Of a stretch of DNA of 64,000 nt, positions 54,627 to 63,030 are shown one piece after another. The notes under the pieces were generated by a model, which made no database searches, was not told the origin of the DNA, and saw only the letters and a list, made by a program, of their open reading frames with translations. Source of the stretch: Sphingomonadales bacterium (GTDB taxonomy: Bacteria; Pseudomonadota; Alphaproteobacteria; Sphingomonadales; Sphingomonadaceae); NCBI GenBank assembly GCA_025351405.1, contig JANXVZ010000030.1, forward strand, positions 89,848-153,847. The letters run 5' to 3'. The stretch's first letter is position 1; each line of letters opens with the position of its first letter. Both the position numbers and the translations under genes were made by a program.

Positions 54627-55859
54627 TCAAATATCCTTCGCGAGCCGCAGTCCGGTGAACTGCCAGCGTTGCTGGGGGTAGAAGAAGTTACGCACGCTGG
54701 CCCGGCTGGATCCGCGCGGTGTCGCGCAACTGGCGCCTTTCAGCACCATCTGGCCGTTCATGAACTTGCCATTATATTCGCCGACCGCGCCGTCTGCGGC
54801 GCGAAAGCCGGGGTAGGGCAGGAATGCCGATGCCGTCCATTGCCAGCAATCGCCGAACAGCGAGGCGCTGCCGTGCGGGGCGACCGGCCCGGCACGATCG
54901 AGCTGGTTGCCCGCGGCAGGATCGGTGGCGGCGGCGGCGTGTTCCCATTCCGCCTCGGTCGGCAGGCGGGCACCGGCCCAGGTGGCAAAGGCGTCAGCTT
55001 CGTAAAAGCTTGTGTGCGTGACAGGGGCGGCGGGATCGACCGGGCGGCGACCGGCAAGGGTGAAGCTGGTCCAGCCGCCATCGCCATCCCGCCAGTGCAG
55101 CGGCGCCGCGATGGCTTCGCGCTTGACCCAGGCCCAGCCATCCGAAAGCCACAACGCCGGCTTGGCATAGCCGCCATCGGCGATGAAGGCCGCCCAGTCG
55201 GCGTTGCTGACAAGGGCGTTTGCCAGCGCATAGGGACGCAGCAGCACGTCATGCGCCGGGCCCTCGCAATCAAAGGCAAAACCGGCGCCGTCATGGCCGA
55301 TGCGGACGATGCCGCCGTCGTGGCGCGTCCAGCCGGCGACGTCGCGCGGTGCCATGGCGTGTGCGGCGGGAAACATCGCCGGCTCCAGCGGGTTGGCCGA
55401 AAACAGGTCGAGGATATCGGTCAGCAGCAGTTCCTGGTGCTGCGCTTCATGGTTGATGCCGAGTTCGATCAGCCCCCGCGCCGCGGTGCCGAGCGCGTCC
55501 CAGTGCCGATCGATTGCGGCATCGACATGGCCGCGAAACGCCAGCACGTCGTCGAGGCTGGGCCGGGTCAGCAGCCCGCGGGCATTGCGGGCATGACGGG
55601 CGCCGACCGTTTCGTAATAACTGTTGAACAGGAAGCCGAAGCGTTCGTCGAACAGCCTGTAGCCGGGCAGCCCGGCGAGGATGAAGGTTTCGAGGAACCA
55701 TGTGGTGTGCGCCAAATGCCATTTCGCCGGCGATGCGTCCGGCATCGATTGCGCGCTGGCGTCGGCATCGGACAACGGCGCGACAAGGGCAACGCTGAGG
55801 GCGCGTGTGGCGACAAACTGGCGTCGCAGCGTATCGCTGCACAGCGTCTCCACCGACAC
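54627..55859 (-). CDS. egtB: Ergothioneine biosynthesis protein EgtB
   Basis: A protein of 410 residues. The DinB-like N-terminal domain has WHLAHTTWFLETFIL and the iron motif NHEAQHQELLLTDI (HxxxHxE). The C-terminal sulfatase-modifying-factor (FGE-like) domain includes EWEHAAA and GDCWQWTASAF. It is a non-haem iron enzyme that joins hercynine to a thiol (cysteine or gamma-glutamylcysteine) with oxygen. The start is GTG at 55859, with GAGGAG 6 bases upstream; the longer open frame is a shadow of the adenosyltransferase gene. No EgtA, EgtC or EgtE is in the window. Confidence 0.94.
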   Translation of the reverse strand: MSVETLCSDTLRRQFVATRALSVALVAPLSDADASAQSMPDASPAKWHLAHTTWFLETFILAGLPGYRLFDERFGFLFNSYYETVGARHARNARGLLTRPSLDDVLAFRGHVDAAIDRHWDALGTAARGLIELGINHEAQHQELLLTDILDLFSANPLEPAMFPAAHAMAPRDVAGWTRHDGGIVRIGHDGAGFAFDCEGPAHDVLLRPYALANALVSNADWAAFIADGGYAKPALWLSDGWAWVKREAIAAPLHWRDGDGGWTSFTLAGRRPVDPAAPVTHTSFYEADAFATWAGARLPTEAEWEHAAAATDPAAGNQLDRAGPVAPHGSASLFGDCWQWTASAFLPYPGFRAADGAVGEYNGKFMNGQMVLKGASCATPRGSSRASVRNFFYPQQRWQFTGLRLAKDI

Positions 55860-55870
55860 GGCGGTCTCCT

Positions 55871-56425
55871 CTATCGATTGGCGCCCGGCACCCATAGCAC
55901 ATCGCCTTCCACGGCATTTTCCACCCGTGAAAGCACAAACAGATAATCCGACAATCGGTTCAAATACTGCATTGCCGCACCCCCGAGGTCGTTGCCGGCC
56001 TCGATCGCGGCAACGCCGTCGCGCTCGGCACGGCGGGTAATGGTGCGCGCCAGGTGGAGCGCTGTCGCGGCGTGGGTGCCGGCGGGCAGGATAAACGAGG
56101 TCAGCGGCGCCAGCGCCACATTGGCGGCGTCGATCTCGGCCTCCAGCCGCGCCACCTGCGCCGGCACGATGCGCAGCGCGCCGGGAATGTCGCCCGGCGT
56201 GGCCAGGTCGGCACCAAGGTCGAACAGGTCGTTCTGGATGCGGCCCAGCGCCGTGGCGGTGGCAGGGGTCGCGTGCAGCCGGGCCAGCCCGATGGCGCAA
56301 TTGGCTTCATCGACCGTGCCGACCACGGCCAGCCGGGGGTCAGCCTTCGACCGCCGCGAGCCATCGACCAGCCCGGTGGTGCCGTTGTCGCCGGTGCGGG
56401 TGTAGATGCGGTTGAGCTTTACCAT
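55871..56425 (-). CDS. Cob(I)yrinic acid a,c-diamide adenosyltransferase (PduO type)
   Basis: A protein of 184 residues. ATP-binding N-terminus RIYTRTGDNGTTGLVDGSR, VGTVDEANCAIGLARLH, the central VARLEAEIDAANVALAPLTSFILPAGT and RRAERDGVAAIEAG. It transfers the adenosyl group to cob(I)alamin to make coenzyme B12. It precedes egtB by 11 bases and follows a HIG1 gene by 10 bases, so all are in one operon. Confidence 0.94.
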   Translation of the reverse strand: MVKLNRIYTRTGDNGTTGLVDGSRRSKADPRLAVVGTVDEANCAIGLARLHATPATATALGRIQNDLFDLGADLATPGDIPGALRIVPAQVARLEAEIDAANVALAPLTSFILPAGTHAATALHLARTITRRAERDGVAAIEAGNDLGGAAMQYLNRLSDYLFVLSRVENAVEGDVLWVPGANR

Positions 56426-56435
56426 GGGTGGTGCC

Positions 56436-56642
56436 TCAGGCCGGCCGGTTGACGAGGAACAGGATGACGATGAAAATGATCGCCAGCGCCTGGAAGGCGA
56501 CGCGGTAGCTCATCATCTTGTTGGCCTGTTTGCCGGTGATATCCCGGCCGCGCGCCATGATGATGATGCCGCGCGCCAGCACGCCGAGCGTTGCCAGCGC
56601 GGCCACCACCATGAAGATGATGAGGAGGACGTTCATCGACAT
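56436..56642 (-). CDS. Twin transmembrane helix small protein (HIG1 domain)
   Basis: A protein of 68 residues. Two hydrophobic helices (VLLIIFMVVAALATLGVLARGIIIM and VAFQALAIIFIVILFLV) flank the RGRDITGKQANKMMSYRVAFQ loop, the alphaproteobacterial HIG1/twin-TM pattern related to mitochondrial respirasome factors. It probably associates with cytochrome oxidase in the inner membrane. AAGGA precedes the ATG by 6 bases. It heads the operon with the cobalamin adenosyltransferase. Confidence 0.88.
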   Translation of the reverse strand: MSMNVLLIIFMVVAALATLGVLARGIIIMARGRDITGKQANKMMSYRVAFQALAIIFIVILFLVNRPA

Positions 56643-56917
56643 GGCGCTTCCTTTGACGCGGAATGCCCGCGTTGTCATGCAGGCAAGTGGGGTGCCGATG
56701 CGCAATGGCCAAGACCCCATGGCGTCGCAGGTCGGTCAGGACGCTGTCACCTGGCCCTAAATCCGGTATTGTCATTTGCCTGACACACGAACTGTAGTAA
56801 CACTGGCGAAACCACGGGATTGGTCGCCTGACATCGCGACCTTGAAGGCAAACAGCCTTGTGCGACAGGGTCGTGGGGGAAGGCGGCGGGTTCCAGGCAA
56901 CGGGAGCTGCTGCGCGC

Positions 56918-57484
56918 ATGTACCATCCCAATGTTCTGTCTCCGCCGGAAGCGTGCCCGGCGCTTGTGCTCAATGCCGATTATACACCCTTGAGCTATTA
57001 TCCGCTGTCGCTGTGGCCGTGGCAGACCGCGATCAAGGCGGCATTTCTGGAACGCGTCGACATCGTCGCCGAATATGATCGCGTCATCCGGTCGCCATCG
57101 TTCGAGATGAAGATCCCCAGCGTCATCGCGCTGCGCCAGTATGTGCGCCCCGCAAGCCATCCGGCGTTCACCCGGTTCAACCTGTTCCTGCGCGATCGAT
57201 TTGCCTGCCAATATTGCGGGGCGGGGCATGACCTGACCTTCGACCATGTCGTGCCGCGCGCCTATGGCGGCCGCACGACCTGGGAGAATGTCACCACCGC
57301 ATGCGCCCCGTGCAACCTGAAGAAGGGCGGTCGCACGCCGGCAGAAGCACATATGTCGCTTCACCAGCGGCCGTTCCAGCCGGCGACGCACCATTTGCAG
57401 GAAAACGGACGCGGGTTCCCGCCGCACTATCTCCACGATACGTGGCGGGATTATCTCTACTGGGATACGGAGCTGCTGGCCTAG
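56918..57484 (+). CDS. HNH endonuclease
   Basis: A protein of 188 residues. N-terminal ALVLNADYTPLSYYPLSLWPWQTAIKAAFL, then a zinc-and-metal HNH core: RFACQYCGAGHDLTFDHVVPRAYGG followed by NVTTACAPCNLKKG (CxxC twice, the HV of the ββα-metal fold, and Asn). This stand-alone HNH protein is widespread in alphaproteobacteria and has no known partner or restriction system. The ATG at 56918 is chosen over an in-frame start 20 codons upstream. The stop shares CTAG with the stop of the converging precorrin-2 dehydrogenase gene. Confidence 0.92.
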   Translation: MYHPNVLSPPEACPALVLNADYTPLSYYPLSLWPWQTAIKAAFLERVDIVAEYDRVIRSPSFEMKIPSVIALRQYVRPASHPAFTRFNLFLRDRFACQYCGAGHDLTFDHVVPRAYGGRTTWENVTTACAPCNLKKGGRTPAEAHMSLHQRPFQPATHHLQENGRGFPPHYLHDTWRDYLYWDTELLA

Positions 57485-58251
57485 GCGGGCCGATAGCGCA
57501 GTTCGACGGTCAGGCCGGGATGTGCGGTGCCCTGTGCCACTCTGGCGGCGTCGCGCCGGGCACGATCGACAATTGCCGCGGGAACGCCCGCGCCGACGAT
57601 GAGCGCATCACAACGGCCGAGCGCGGCAAGGTCGTTGAGGCTCAGGTCGCCAGGGTCGGCGCTGGTGACGGTGATGATCCGCGTTTCATGCACGGCGTCG
57701 GAGGCTTGCCCGGCGATGGCGTTGGCCACTGCGGCCTCGGCATCGGCGATGGCGCGCAGGGGATCGAGCGCGCCGCCTTCTGCAAGCGCGCGTTCCCACA
57801 ACCGCCGGCGGTCGGGGATGGTCGGGTGGCGCGCTGCGGCGGCATCGCGGCTTTCGAAAATGGCGCGGGCAAGGGCGCCCAGCGATTGCGGCAACAGCGC
57901 CTCCAGTCGCCCGCGAAGGCTGCGCGACAGGCTGGCGGAGGCGCCGCCGGTCGAGATCGCCACCACCACCGGCGAACGGTCGATGATCGCACCCATCAGG
58001 AAGTCGGACATGGCCGGCCGGTCGACAACGTTGACCAGCAAGCCGCGCGCCCGCAGCCGCGTCGCCGCGGCCCGGGCCTCGGCTTCATCATCCAGGGCGA
58101 CAAAGGCAATGGCGGGATTGGCTGCGCCTTCGCCGGCAACGATGGCACCGGCGGCGACGACCAGCCGCGCCTTGGCCTCGGCGGCCTCGCCATCGCCGAG
58201 CACGATGACGTCGCGACCGGCGAGAGCAAGAAAAAGCGGCAGGGTGTCCAT
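57481..58251 (-). CDS. Precorrin-2 dehydrogenase-like protein with degenerate uroporphyrinogen methylase tail
   Basis: A protein of 256 residues. The N-terminal ~150 residues are a CysG/Met8-type Rossmann domain: LPLFLALAGRDVIVLGDGEAAEAKARLVVAAGA, then VNVVDRPAMSDFLMGAIIDRSPVVVAISTGGASASLSRSLRGRLE with the catalytic region. This makes sirohydrochlorin from precorrin-2 with NAD and may insert iron. The last ~65 residues (from ETRIITVTSADPGDLSLNDL to the end) align by eye with the first part of uroporphyrinogen-III methylase, but the SAM loop GAGPGD is replaced by TSADPGD and the rest of that ~250-residue domain is missing. The enzyme would therefore be a dehydrogenase only. Confidence 0.85.
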   Translation of the reverse strand: MDTLPLFLALAGRDVIVLGDGEAAEAKARLVVAAGAIVAGEGAANPAIAFVALDDEAEARAAATRLRARGLLVNVVDRPAMSDFLMGAIIDRSPVVVAISTGGASASLSRSLRGRLEALLPQSLGALARAIFESRDAAAARHPTIPDRRRLWERALAEGGALDPLRAIADAEAAVANAIAGQASDAVHETRIITVTSADPGDLSLNDLAALGRCDALIVGAGVPAAIVDRARRDAARVAQGTAHPGLTVELRYRPA

Positions 58252-58381
58252 GCCGCTGTGTGCCGGGGTTCGGGCGCGGAAGAAAGTCCCCCGGGCGACA
58301 ATTTCACCCCGTGGACATCTGCTCGACAGCTTCCGGTCGTTACGGTATGCGATGGACATCTCATCCGGACTGGACCTGGTA

Positions 58382-59038
58382 ATGCGTACAAAATTCCTTC
58401 TGTCGGCGGTTCTTGGCCTTGGCCTTGGTCTCGGCCTTGCCACGGCTGCGAGTGCATCGAGCGTCATCACCATCGATGCCCGCTATTTCGCCGGCGGCGT
58501 GCCGTTCGCCACGTCCGCCGACTATGTCAATGAATGGAACCTGCTGGCAGCGACGCCGCCGACGCCCGGCTATCTGACGCAGACGCTTCCGGCGTGGGAC
58601 AATGTCTCCAACCCCGGTTCCTCCAACCTCGCGTACCATGATTCGGTGCAGTTCAAGGTCAGCGCCGGCCAGACCGGCGTGTGGTCGTTCATCATCGGGC
58701 CTGATTTCGGCTATGGCGGCACCCTGCTCGTCGATGGCGTTGTCCTCGACACCAAGACCAGCGACCTGTGGTGGGCCGGTGATCGCAACAACAGCACGCA
58801 GACGTTGATCGGGTCGATCAACCTTGGCGTCGGCCTGCACAGCATCGATGCCTATGGCTTCGAAGCCTGCTGCAACGGCGGCAGCAGCGGCTTCTTCAAG
58901 GCACCGGGCGCGGCCAACTACACGGTGTTCACCGCATCGGTGCCCGAGCCTGCCACCTGGTCGATGCTGCTGATCGGTTTCGGCAGCCTGGGTATCGCAG
59001 CGCGTCTTCGCCGGCGGATCGCGACCCGTAACGCCTGA
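58382..59038 (+). CDS. PEP-CTERM sorting-domain protein
   Basis: A protein of 218 residues. Signal peptide MRTKFLLSAVLGLGLGLGLATAASA, a mature beta-rich region (WSFIIGPDFGYGGTLLVDGVV, YGFEACCNGG) and a C-terminal sorting signal: VPEPATWSMLLIGFGSLGIAAR followed by RLRRRIA. Such proteins are exported and processed by an exosortase/archaeosortase, often with polysaccharide-matrix production. No exosortase gene is in this window. The ATG is at 58382. The function of the mature part is unknown. Confidence 0.87.
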   Translation: MRTKFLLSAVLGLGLGLGLATAASASSVITIDARYFAGGVPFATSADYVNEWNLLAATPPTPGYLTQTLPAWDNVSNPGSSNLAYHDSVQFKVSAGQTGVWSFIIGPDFGYGGTLLVDGVVLDTKTSDLWWAGDRNNSTQTLIGSINLGVGLHSIDAYGFEACCNGGSSGFFKAPGAANYTVFTASVPEPATWSMLLIGFGSLGIAARLRRRIATRNA

Positions 59039-59084
59039 TCGCGGGGGTTTTCGCGGGCAACAGGCGCCCGTCTAGGGCGTGGGA

Positions 59085-60185
59085 TCAGGCCCCGGCGCGC
59101 GCCACCGCAGCCGGCTCCACCCGCGTCCATCGTGCCAGTGCCGCCAATGCCGCCGGCACCGCGCCCAGCCCCGCGACCAGCGCGAACCGTCCGATGCGGG
59201 TAGTGCCGAAACGTTGCAGCGCCGTCGCCAGCCGCACTTGCCGCGCCACATCGCCGCGCAGGCGCGTCTGATAGGCAAAGGGCGAAGCGCCCGCCGTCAT
59301 CATGTCGGCCGCGAGGCGCCCGCCGTGCAGCGCCATCGCCATGCCGTCGCCGCAAAAGCTCGGGATCACCGCCGCCTGGTCGCCCAATCGATACAGCGGG
59401 TCATCGGCGGCCGGGCGCACCAGGAAACCATAGGGCACCGCCGAAATCGTCAACGGCTTGGCCAGCAGGGCTTCGGCATCGGCGAGCATTGCCAGCCCGG
59501 GTTCGCGCACCAGCATGGCGAACAGCGCCGGCCAGGTGCCGCCCATCGTCCGGAAGCGGCCGGAATCGACCAGCAGGCACAGGTTGACCCGGTCGGCTTC
59601 GACGCATTGCAGGCCGGCATAACCACCATTGAAGACCGTCACTTCGACGGCGCCCGCCAGCGCCCTGCGCAGCGCCGGGGTCGCCCGGAAGAACTGCTTG
59701 AAGCCGATCAGCCCGTCGATGGTGCCGCGCGTGTCGCGGGGTTGCCCGCGCAATTCGTGCTTGCCGGTGGCGAGCATGAGGCGGCCGGCAATGTCGCCGG
59801 CGCTGGTGACCGCGCTTGCCGCTTCGATGCGCCGGACACTGACGCCGCGCCGAACCTCTGCACCGGCCGCGGTCGCATGGTCGAGCAGCGCAGCGTCGAG
59901 CGTCCGGCGGGTGATGCCGGTGGCCACGAACGGCAACCTTGCCTCGGCGGTGCGGGTGCCGCTGTGCAACCGCATCGTATCGATGCGTGCGCCGCCAAGC
60001 CGCGCCACGTCGAAGCCCAGCGCCGCCAGGTGCCGGCCGGCCTCGACTGACAGGAACTCTCCGCAAATCTTGTCATGGGGGGCGACTTCGCGTTCGAGCA
60101 GCAACGGCGCTGCGCCTGCTTGCGCCAGCCGCGCCGCCGCCGCGCCGCCGGCGAGCCCGCCGCCGATGATGATGGCACGCGTCAT
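59085..60185 (-). CDS. FAD-dependent oxidoreductase (geranylgeranyl reductase/UbiH-like) of the type III PKS operon
   Basis: A protein of 366 residues. N-terminal FAD loop AIIIGGGLAGGAAAARLA, LEREVAPHDKICGEFLS, and the second FAD motif GDQAAVIPSFCGDGMAMAL (about 275-294). It belongs to the group of flavin monooxygenases/reductases related to UbiH and to geranylgeranyl reductase. It is the last gene of the operon PKS, methyltransferase, oxidoreductase, overlapping the methyltransferase gene by four bases. It probably hydroxylates or reduces the polyketide product; the reaction is unknown. Confidence 0.85.
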   Translation of the reverse strand: MTRAIIIGGGLAGGAAAARLAQAGAAPLLLEREVAPHDKICGEFLSVEAGRHLAALGFDVARLGGARIDTMRLHSGTRTAEARLPFVATGITRRTLDAALLDHATAAGAEVRRGVSVRRIEAASAVTSAGDIAGRLMLATGKHELRGQPRDTRGTIDGLIGFKQFFRATPALRRALAGAVEVTVFNGGYAGLQCVEADRVNLCLLVDSGRFRTMGGTWPALFAMLVREPGLAMLADAEALLAKPLTISAVPYGFLVRPAADDPLYRLGDQAAVIPSFCGDGMAMALHGGRLAADMMTAGASPFAYQTRLRGDVARQVRLATALQRFGTTRIGRFALVAGLGAVPAALAALARWTRVEPAAVARAGA

Positions 60186-60883
60186 TTCAGCCGCCCGACG
60201 CAGAGCCGGAAGGGAAGGTGCCAGCGCAAGGTTACCGGTGGCATCGTCAGGTCGGCCGCCGCCAGCCGCGTCACCCAATCGGCCTTGCGGAACGCCCGCC
60301 GCACTGAAAGTGCGCCGTCATGCCGCACGATCGGGTGCCAGCGCAGCAATGCCCCTAGTGCCCGAAAACCGGCCCAGGCCACGCGGTGGCGATGCAGGTC
60401 GTTGACAAACCAGCCGCGCACCGCCGTCGCCTCCATCCAGCGCAGAAAGCCCACCAGTTCGGCATCGGCCATATGGTGCGCCACCAGCGACGAGACGATG
60501 AAGTCCGGCGTCCCCGCCAGCGCCGCGGCATCGCCGGTAAGGTAGCGGATGCCCAGCGCCGGATCGGTGGCCGCAACCGCGACCGGCGCACTGCGCGGGT
60601 TGAGATCGATGCCGGTCAACTGCGCCGCCAGCCCGCGCGCCTTTGCCCAGCGTGCAATCTGGCGCAGCATGTCACCATGTCCGAAGCCGATATCGACGAG
60701 GCTGAAGCTGTCGCGGCCACGCGTTGCATCCGCCAGCCACGCCAGCGTCGGCCGGCGAGCGAGCGTCAGCCTGTTGACCCGCGCCAGGTCGGCCAGCAAC
60801 GCGGCATAGACCGGCAATGGCAGATCGTCGGCGTCCATCTGCTCCGGCAGGTCGGCGCGGCGTGAGAAATCGACCGCAGTCAT
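60182..60883 (-). CDS. Class I SAM methyltransferase of the type III PKS operon
   Basis: A protein of 233 residues. SAM-binding FSLVDIGFGHGDMLRQIARWA (about 59-79), GIDLNPRSAPVA and a later FIVSSLVAHHMADAELVGFLRWME, an N- or O-methyltransferase of the UbiE-like type. It starts 27 bases after the PKS stop and overlaps the oxidoreductase gene start (ATGA). It is inferred to methylate the PKS product on oxygen or carbon. Confidence 0.88.
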   Translation of the reverse strand: MTAVDFSRRADLPEQMDADDLPLPVYAALLADLARVNRLTLARRPTLAWLADATRGRDSFSLVDIGFGHGDMLRQIARWAKARGLAAQLTGIDLNPRSAPVAVAATDPALGIRYLTGDAAALAGTPDFIVSSLVAHHMADAELVGFLRWMEATAVRGWFVNDLHRHRVAWAGFRALGALLRWHPIVRHDGALSVRRAFRKADWVTRLAAADLTMPPVTLRWHLPFRLCVGRLK

Positions 60884-60910
60884 GCAAAAAACGCCATCAT
60901 GCGCCGATCG

Positions 60911-62017
60911 TCATCCAACCGTCGTGAAGCGGAAACTTTCTGCCGCCAGCCCCGGTCCGAATGCCACGGCAAAGCCCTTTTCGCCCTTGGTCACCGGTGT
61001 GTCGCTACCGCCGATGCTGCGCAGCACGCGCTGCAGCACGAACATCAATGTGGCCGAGCTCATGTTGCCGAAATCGCGCAGGACGCCGCGCGACCAGTGC
61101 AGCGCATTGCCCGGCAGGCCAAAGCCGTTTTCCACCGCATCGAGGATGGTACGGCCGCCGGCGTGAACCGCCCAGACGCCGTAATCCTCCGGCCGCGTGC
61201 CGCGCAACAGGCCGTCGCCATCGTTGCGCTCGGTTTCGAACTTCAGCGCCCGCATGATGCGCCCCGGCACTTCGCCGGACAGGTGCATGTCAAAGCCCTG
61301 GTCCCCCACCCGCCAGGTGATGGCCTCGGCAGAATCATCGATGGTGGTGGCACGAAAGTCATCGAGCGCCAGCCCGGTTTCGTCGCCGGTCACCAGCGCC
61401 GCCGAACAGCCATCGCCGAACAGCAGCATCGACAGCAGTTGTTCGATATTGCCGGTTTCCTGGAAATGCAGCGTGCACAGTTCGAGGTTGACGACCAATA
61501 CCCGCGCCGCTGGCTCGGAGCGCACGAAATGATGCGCCAGCCGCAGCGAGTTGACCGCAGCATAACACCCCATGAAACCCACCACCGTGCGCTCGACGCC
61601 CGGATTGAGGCCCGCCGCCTTGACGATCAACTGGTCGATGCCGGGGGCCACGAAGCCCGTGCACGATGTCACAACCAGGTGGGTGATGCGCTCGCGTTCG
61701 CCGTCGAGGCCGAGCGCCGCCAGTGCGTCCATCGCCAGCAACGGCCCGGTCTTTTCAAAGCGCGCCATCCGCGCGGCCGTGCCGGGAAAGCCGCCGGGGG
61801 TGTAAAAGCCCTCGGTGTCGGCCATGAAACCGTCCGGATCCTGCACCGGTTCGAAATAGGAATAGCGATGGGCGATATCCGACCGGCCGACCATGCGCTT
61901 GAAAATAAGCGCGTTGCGACGATCGTCGATCATGTTGCCGACAAAGCGCACAAAGGCGTCATGGACGTCGTTGGGCGGAACCGCAGTGCCGATACGGTTG
62001 ATATGTGCTGTCGCCAA
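60911..62017 (-). CDS. Type III polyketide synthase
   Basis: A protein of 368 residues. The thiolase-fold catalytic triad is visible: Cys in VGFMGCYAAVNSLRL (about residue 149), His in GVWAVHAGGRTILD (about 285) and Asn in DFGNMSSATLMFVL (about 318). The N-terminal HINRIGTAVPPNDVHDAF is typical of bacterial chalcone-synthase-like enzymes. It condenses an acyl-CoA starter with malonyl-CoA units; the product (resorcinol, pyrone or other phenolic) cannot be predicted. The start is TTG at 62017, with GGGAG 7 bases upstream. An ATG 23 codons upstream would add an unconserved stretch. Confidence 0.92.
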   Translation of the reverse strand: MATAHINRIGTAVPPNDVHDAFVRFVGNMIDDRRNALIFKRMVGRSDIAHRYSYFEPVQDPDGFMADTEGFYTPGGFPGTAARMARFEKTGPLLAMDALAALGLDGERERITHLVVTSCTGFVAPGIDQLIVKAAGLNPGVERTVVGFMGCYAAVNSLRLAHHFVRSEPAARVLVVNLELCTLHFQETGNIEQLLSMLLFGDGCSAALVTGDETGLALDDFRATTIDDSAEAITWRVGDQGFDMHLSGEVPGRIMRALKFETERNDGDGLLRGTRPEDYGVWAVHAGGRTILDAVENGFGLPGNALHWSRGVLRDFGNMSSATLMFVLQRVLRSIGGSDTPVTKGEKGFAVAFGPGLAAESFRFTTVG

Positions 62018-62118
62018 AATATCTCTCCCAGCCCATCGTGCCGTATCGTCGAAGCCATGCGTGAAGGGCATTTCACAAACTTGCAAGGCGGCGCACCGTC
62101 ACTGCTATACGTTGCCGA

Positions 62119-63030
62119 ATGAACGACCGCTTCACAGACGTTCCCGGTCTCCGCATCGGCCATGCCCATGACGACCATGTGCAAACCGGTGTCACGCTTG
62201 TCGTTCCGGATAGCCCGATGGTGATGGCGGTCGACGTGCGCGGCGGCGGGCCGGGAACCCGAGAGACCGATGCGCTCGACCCCTCGACGCTGGTTGAACG
62301 CGTCCATGGACTGGCGGTTGCCGGCGGGTCGGTGTTCGGGCTGGCGGCGGCGGACGAGCTGGTGCTGTGCCTGTCGGGGGCAGGGCGCGGGCTGGCGATG
62401 GGGCCGGGCATCCCGCCTGTGCCGGTGGTCCCCGCGGTCATCCTGTTCGACCTGGCCAATGGCGGCAACAAGGCGTGGGGCGAAGCACCGCCCTATCGGC
62501 GGTTGGCGCGATCGGCGTTCGCAAGCCTGGGAACCGGCGATACCAGCGGGTTGCTGGGCGCCGGGCGCGGCGCCGTCGCCGGCAGCAGGCCGGGCGGCAT
62601 CGGCAGCGTCTCGGCTGTCCTGTCGAGCGGGCATCGCATCGGCGCGCTGATTGCGGTCAACAGCTTTGGCGAGGTCTATGAAGGGGCACCGCCGGACGGT
62701 GTGGTGCCGATGCCCAAGCTGCGGCGGGTCAGCGGCCTCGCCGAGCAGGGTAACACCAGCGTCGGCGCCATCGCCACCGACGCACCGCTGACGCGCGCCC
62801 AGGCGCGCCGCGTGGCGATGATGGCACAGGACGGCCTGGCGCGCTGCATCCGCCCGATCCACACGCCGTTCGATGGCGACAGCCTTTTTGTCATATCGAC
62901 GGCGCCCGAAGGCAGCGGCGGCAGCGACCCGGTGGCGCTGGCGGAAATCGGCACCATCGCCGCCGACCTGGTGGCGCGGGCCGTGCGACGTGCGGTCTTC
63001 GGCCGGGCTGCGCCCGACCGGGTGGACTAG
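62119..63030 (+). CDS. P1 family peptidase (DmpA/BapA-like aminopeptidase)
   Basis: A protein of 303 residues. LRIGHAHDDHVQTGVTLVV near the N-terminus, GLAVAGGSVFGLAAADEL in the first half, NGGNKAWGEAPPYRRLARSA in the middle and the self-cleavage region GNTSVGAIATDAPLTRAQA (about 210-228), with the Asn-Thr/Ser that would become the N-terminal nucleophile. Members cleave amino-terminal or beta-amino acids from small peptides. It is divergent from the PKS operon. Confidence 0.9.
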   Translation: MNDRFTDVPGLRIGHAHDDHVQTGVTLVVPDSPMVMAVDVRGGGPGTRETDALDPSTLVERVHGLAVAGGSVFGLAAADELVLCLSGAGRGLAMGPGIPPVPVVPAVILFDLANGGNKAWGEAPPYRRLARSAFASLGTGDTSGLLGAGRGAVAGSRPGGIGSVSAVLSSGHRIGALIAVNSFGEVYEGAPPDGVVPMPKLRRVSGLAEQGNTSVGAIATDAPLTRAQARRVAMMAQDGLARCIRPIHTPFDGDSLFVISTAPEGSGGSDPVALAEIGTIAADLVARAVRRAVFGRAAPDRVD

